A stretch of 15,324 nucleotides of DNA from Ruminococcus sp. (GTDB taxonomy: Bacteria; Bacillota; Clostridia; Oscillospirales; Acutalibacteraceae): assembly GCA_003521625.1 (NCBI GenBank), contig DPHV01000014.1, positions 1 through 15,324 on the forward strand, read 5' to 3'. Shown here in pieces: positions 13,995 to 15,324 of the stretch. A program made the translations under genes and the position numbers. The notes beneath the pieces are model-generated. The model was not told the origin of the DNA, ran no database searches, and saw only the letters and a program-made list of their open reading frames with translations. Each line of letters starts with the position of its first letter. Positions within the stretch are counted from its first letter, which is position 1.

Positions 13995-15167
13995 TTATTG
14001 TGCCTGTGTTGTTTTGCTTGAAAATGTTATGCTTTTTAATTTCTTCTTTATCGGATTCGCAAATAAATCGCAAAGCTTTTTAATAAGTATCGGAACGAAT
14101 ATTCCGCCTGCAAGGTAGAGCATACCATACTGCTGCAAGCCGTTTGGCAGGTAATAATACCATATGCTTGTTTTCATCAGATTTACGTTGAAGTCTGCAA
14201 ACAGCGGAGTAAGCACGCTTACAAGATAAAACAGCCACTTAACGCACATATACCCTATCATCTGGTGAATCATTATGCTGTATGTATTGTCGGCAATCAG
14301 CCTGATAAACTTCCAATTCTTGATAATCGGAGTGAGCAGTTTTGAAATTCTCAGCCAGAATGCAATTCCCGTTAAAGCAGTCAGATACGGAACAATAAAA
14401 CCATTGTCAAAACCACTGCACTTTGACGGAGTGTATTCAAGTTTCTTGAAGAACGTCAGAATGATAAGCTGAACACCGAAGATGATTGCAAAATAAGCTA
14501 TGCTGTTGAGCTTGTCGTGTTGTTCGAGCTTTGCTTTGTAAAGTCTGCCAAACTGAAAGCACGGCAAAAAGAACATAGTTCTTAACAAAAGCAAGAGTAA
14601 GCCTTTTATTCCCGTTGTTGCGTTGTCGATTGAAAGCTGTATTCCGATTATTCCGACGGCAAGGTAAATAATCATAATAAGATATTCGTTGTCAAGCTTT
14701 ACAAGCCTTAACAGCCGTCTGAACAGCACGTTGAACACGCACACGCAGAACAGCGGATACACAAACCACGAGCCGAGGTTGTACAAAAACGCCTCTCCGT
14801 CAACAAACGGCATTAAAAAGAGATTGTATGGATTAACCTCTGCTCCTATCGTATAACCAAAGTTCGACATCAAAATGACAAACAATCCATAAACAATATT
14901 CCACAAATACGCAGGAATCACAAGCCGCTTTGTCCGTTTCCATATGTATTTCAGAAAATGCTCCTCGTGCACCGGTTTATAGAAATATCCCGAAATAAAC
15001 ACAAGCAATGCAAGGTTAAAAGAATATGTCGGAAACCACTCGTATGCAAGCGAAATTCCGCCGTGATAGCAATGACCTGCAACTATGATTATAATTCCGA
15101 TTGCAGAGAGCAATTTAAACTGCAAATTCACTTCTCCGCCGTTGTTTTCCCTTAAAGTCCTTTTCAA
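13995..15167 (-). CDS. Acyltransferase_3 family integral membrane acyltransferase
   Basis: Multi-pass membrane enzyme likely to O-acetylate a surface glycan or related acceptor. 390 residues, about ten hydrophobic segments between residues 18 and 365. Family hallmarks are a conserved His in the first helix (H32, in IVAGHCYHGG), FISGYFYK at 57-64 followed by the basic loop, and NTYSIMIHQ at 294-302, equivalent to the 'YSiYLiH' motif. The start is TTG 15167 with GAGGGA just upstream. An alternative is the TTG or GTG about 13 codons later beside GGCGGAG. The acceptor is unknown and no glycan genes flank it in the window. It has a strong upstream promoter and appears monocistronic. Confidence 0.85.
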   Translation of the reverse strand: MKRTLRENNGGEVNLQFKLLSAIGIIIIVAGHCYHGGISLAYEWFPTYSFNLALLVFISGYFYKPVHEEHFLKYIWKRTKRLVIPAYLWNIVYGLFVILMSNFGYTIGAEVNPYNLFLMPFVDGEAFLYNLGSWFVYPLFCVCVFNVLFRRLLRLVKLDNEYLIMIIYLAVGIIGIQLSIDNATTGIKGLLLLLLRTMFFLPCFQFGRLYKAKLEQHDKLNSIAYFAIIFGVQLIILTFFKKLEYTPSKCSGFDNGFIVPYLTALTGIAFWLRISKLLTPIIKNWKFIRLIADNTYSIMIHQMIGYMCVKWLFYLVSVLTPLFADFNVNLMKTSIWYYYLPNGLQQYGMLYLAGGIFVPILIKKLCDLFANPIKKKLKSITFSSKTTQAQ

Positions 15168-15233
15168 ATTTATCCCTCATTAATTCCGATACAAAAAATT
15201 TATACAATTGTTTTTCTGCTATATAGCAATAAA

Positions 15234-15262
15234 AGTATAACATATATGGTGTTTTTTGTCAA
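15234..15262 (-). promoter_or_regulatory. Promoter of the acyltransferase gene
   Basis: On the minus strand, TTGACA (15262-15257, consensus), 17-bp spacer, TATACT (15239-15234). The roughly 65-nt leader includes the palindrome TGCTATATAGCA. Confidence 0.82.
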
Positions 15263-15302
15263 ATTTATTGAAATTTTATTGTTATTAGTAATTATTATAT
15301 TT

Positions 15303-15319
15303 AGCCGAGTGCCTCGGCT
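15303..15319. repeat. AGCCGAG/CTCGGCT hairpin at the right edge
   Basis: AGCCGAG, TGC, CTCGGCT: 7-bp perfect stem with a 3-nt loop next to AT-rich sequence. On the minus strand it is followed by TAAATATAATAATT rather than a T run. It may be part of a repeat or a terminator cut by the window edge. Confidence 0.45.
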
Positions 15320-15324
15320 CGCAA

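Overview
The window looks like chromosomal DNA of a low-to-mid GC, spore-forming anaerobic Firmicute. It is most likely a gut member of the class Clostridia, family Oscillospiraceae/Ruminococcaceae ([Eubacterium] siraeum-like). This is inferred from a germination protease (gpr), a secreted papain-family protease ending in a type I dockerin (a cellulosome signature), a RecD2/ComFC/MreB gene cluster, strong AGGAGG-type ribosome sites, TTG/GTG starts and many repeat-laden intergenic spacers. The species call is inference only.

Layout, left to right. 1-192: intergenic repeat sequence ending in a terminator-like hairpin. 193-2687: a metal-efflux operon. A promoter with a near-textbook SmtB/CzrA-type operator drives an ArsR-family zinc sensor and a ZntA/CadA-type P1B ATPase. 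2694-4016: a cation diffusion facilitator with Mn-type metal-site residues and a doubled C-terminal domain, with its own promoter and a leader inverted repeat, closed by a bidirectional terminator. 4024-5176 (minus): a DegV/FakB fatty-acid-binding protein preceded by a Cys-rich DUF1540 protein. A hairpin-rich 112-nt spacer separates them. 5330-5662: a small membrane-anchored protein of unknown function. 5805-6503 (minus): a CofE-like (F420_ligase family) protein with its own strong promoter.

6617-9476: recD2 (DNA helicase) overlapping comFC (phosphoribosyltransferase-like competence protein). 9477-10000: a 524-nt gene-free block built of nested inverted repeats. It includes a 105-nt unit about 91% identical, in opposite orientation, to bases 1-105. 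10001-11017: an MreB-family actin homologue. 11018-11245: a modular repeat followed by a MITE-like element with terminal inverted repeats. 11291-12955 (minus): the dockerin-bearing C1 protease. 13074-13949: gpr. 13995-15167 (minus): a multi-pass acyltransferase_3 family membrane protein with a strong promoter.

The genes are mostly single-gene or two-gene units separated by bidirectional hairpin terminators. Functional themes are metal homeostasis (zinc-responsive efflux plus a probable manganese exporter), DNA handling (recD2-comFC), cell shape and sporulation (MreB, GPR) and the cell surface (dockerin protease, acyltransferase). I do not see a clear undescribed multi-gene defence or mobile system. 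The least explained parts are the repeat blocks, the degV leader, and the small genes of unknown function at 4994-5662.
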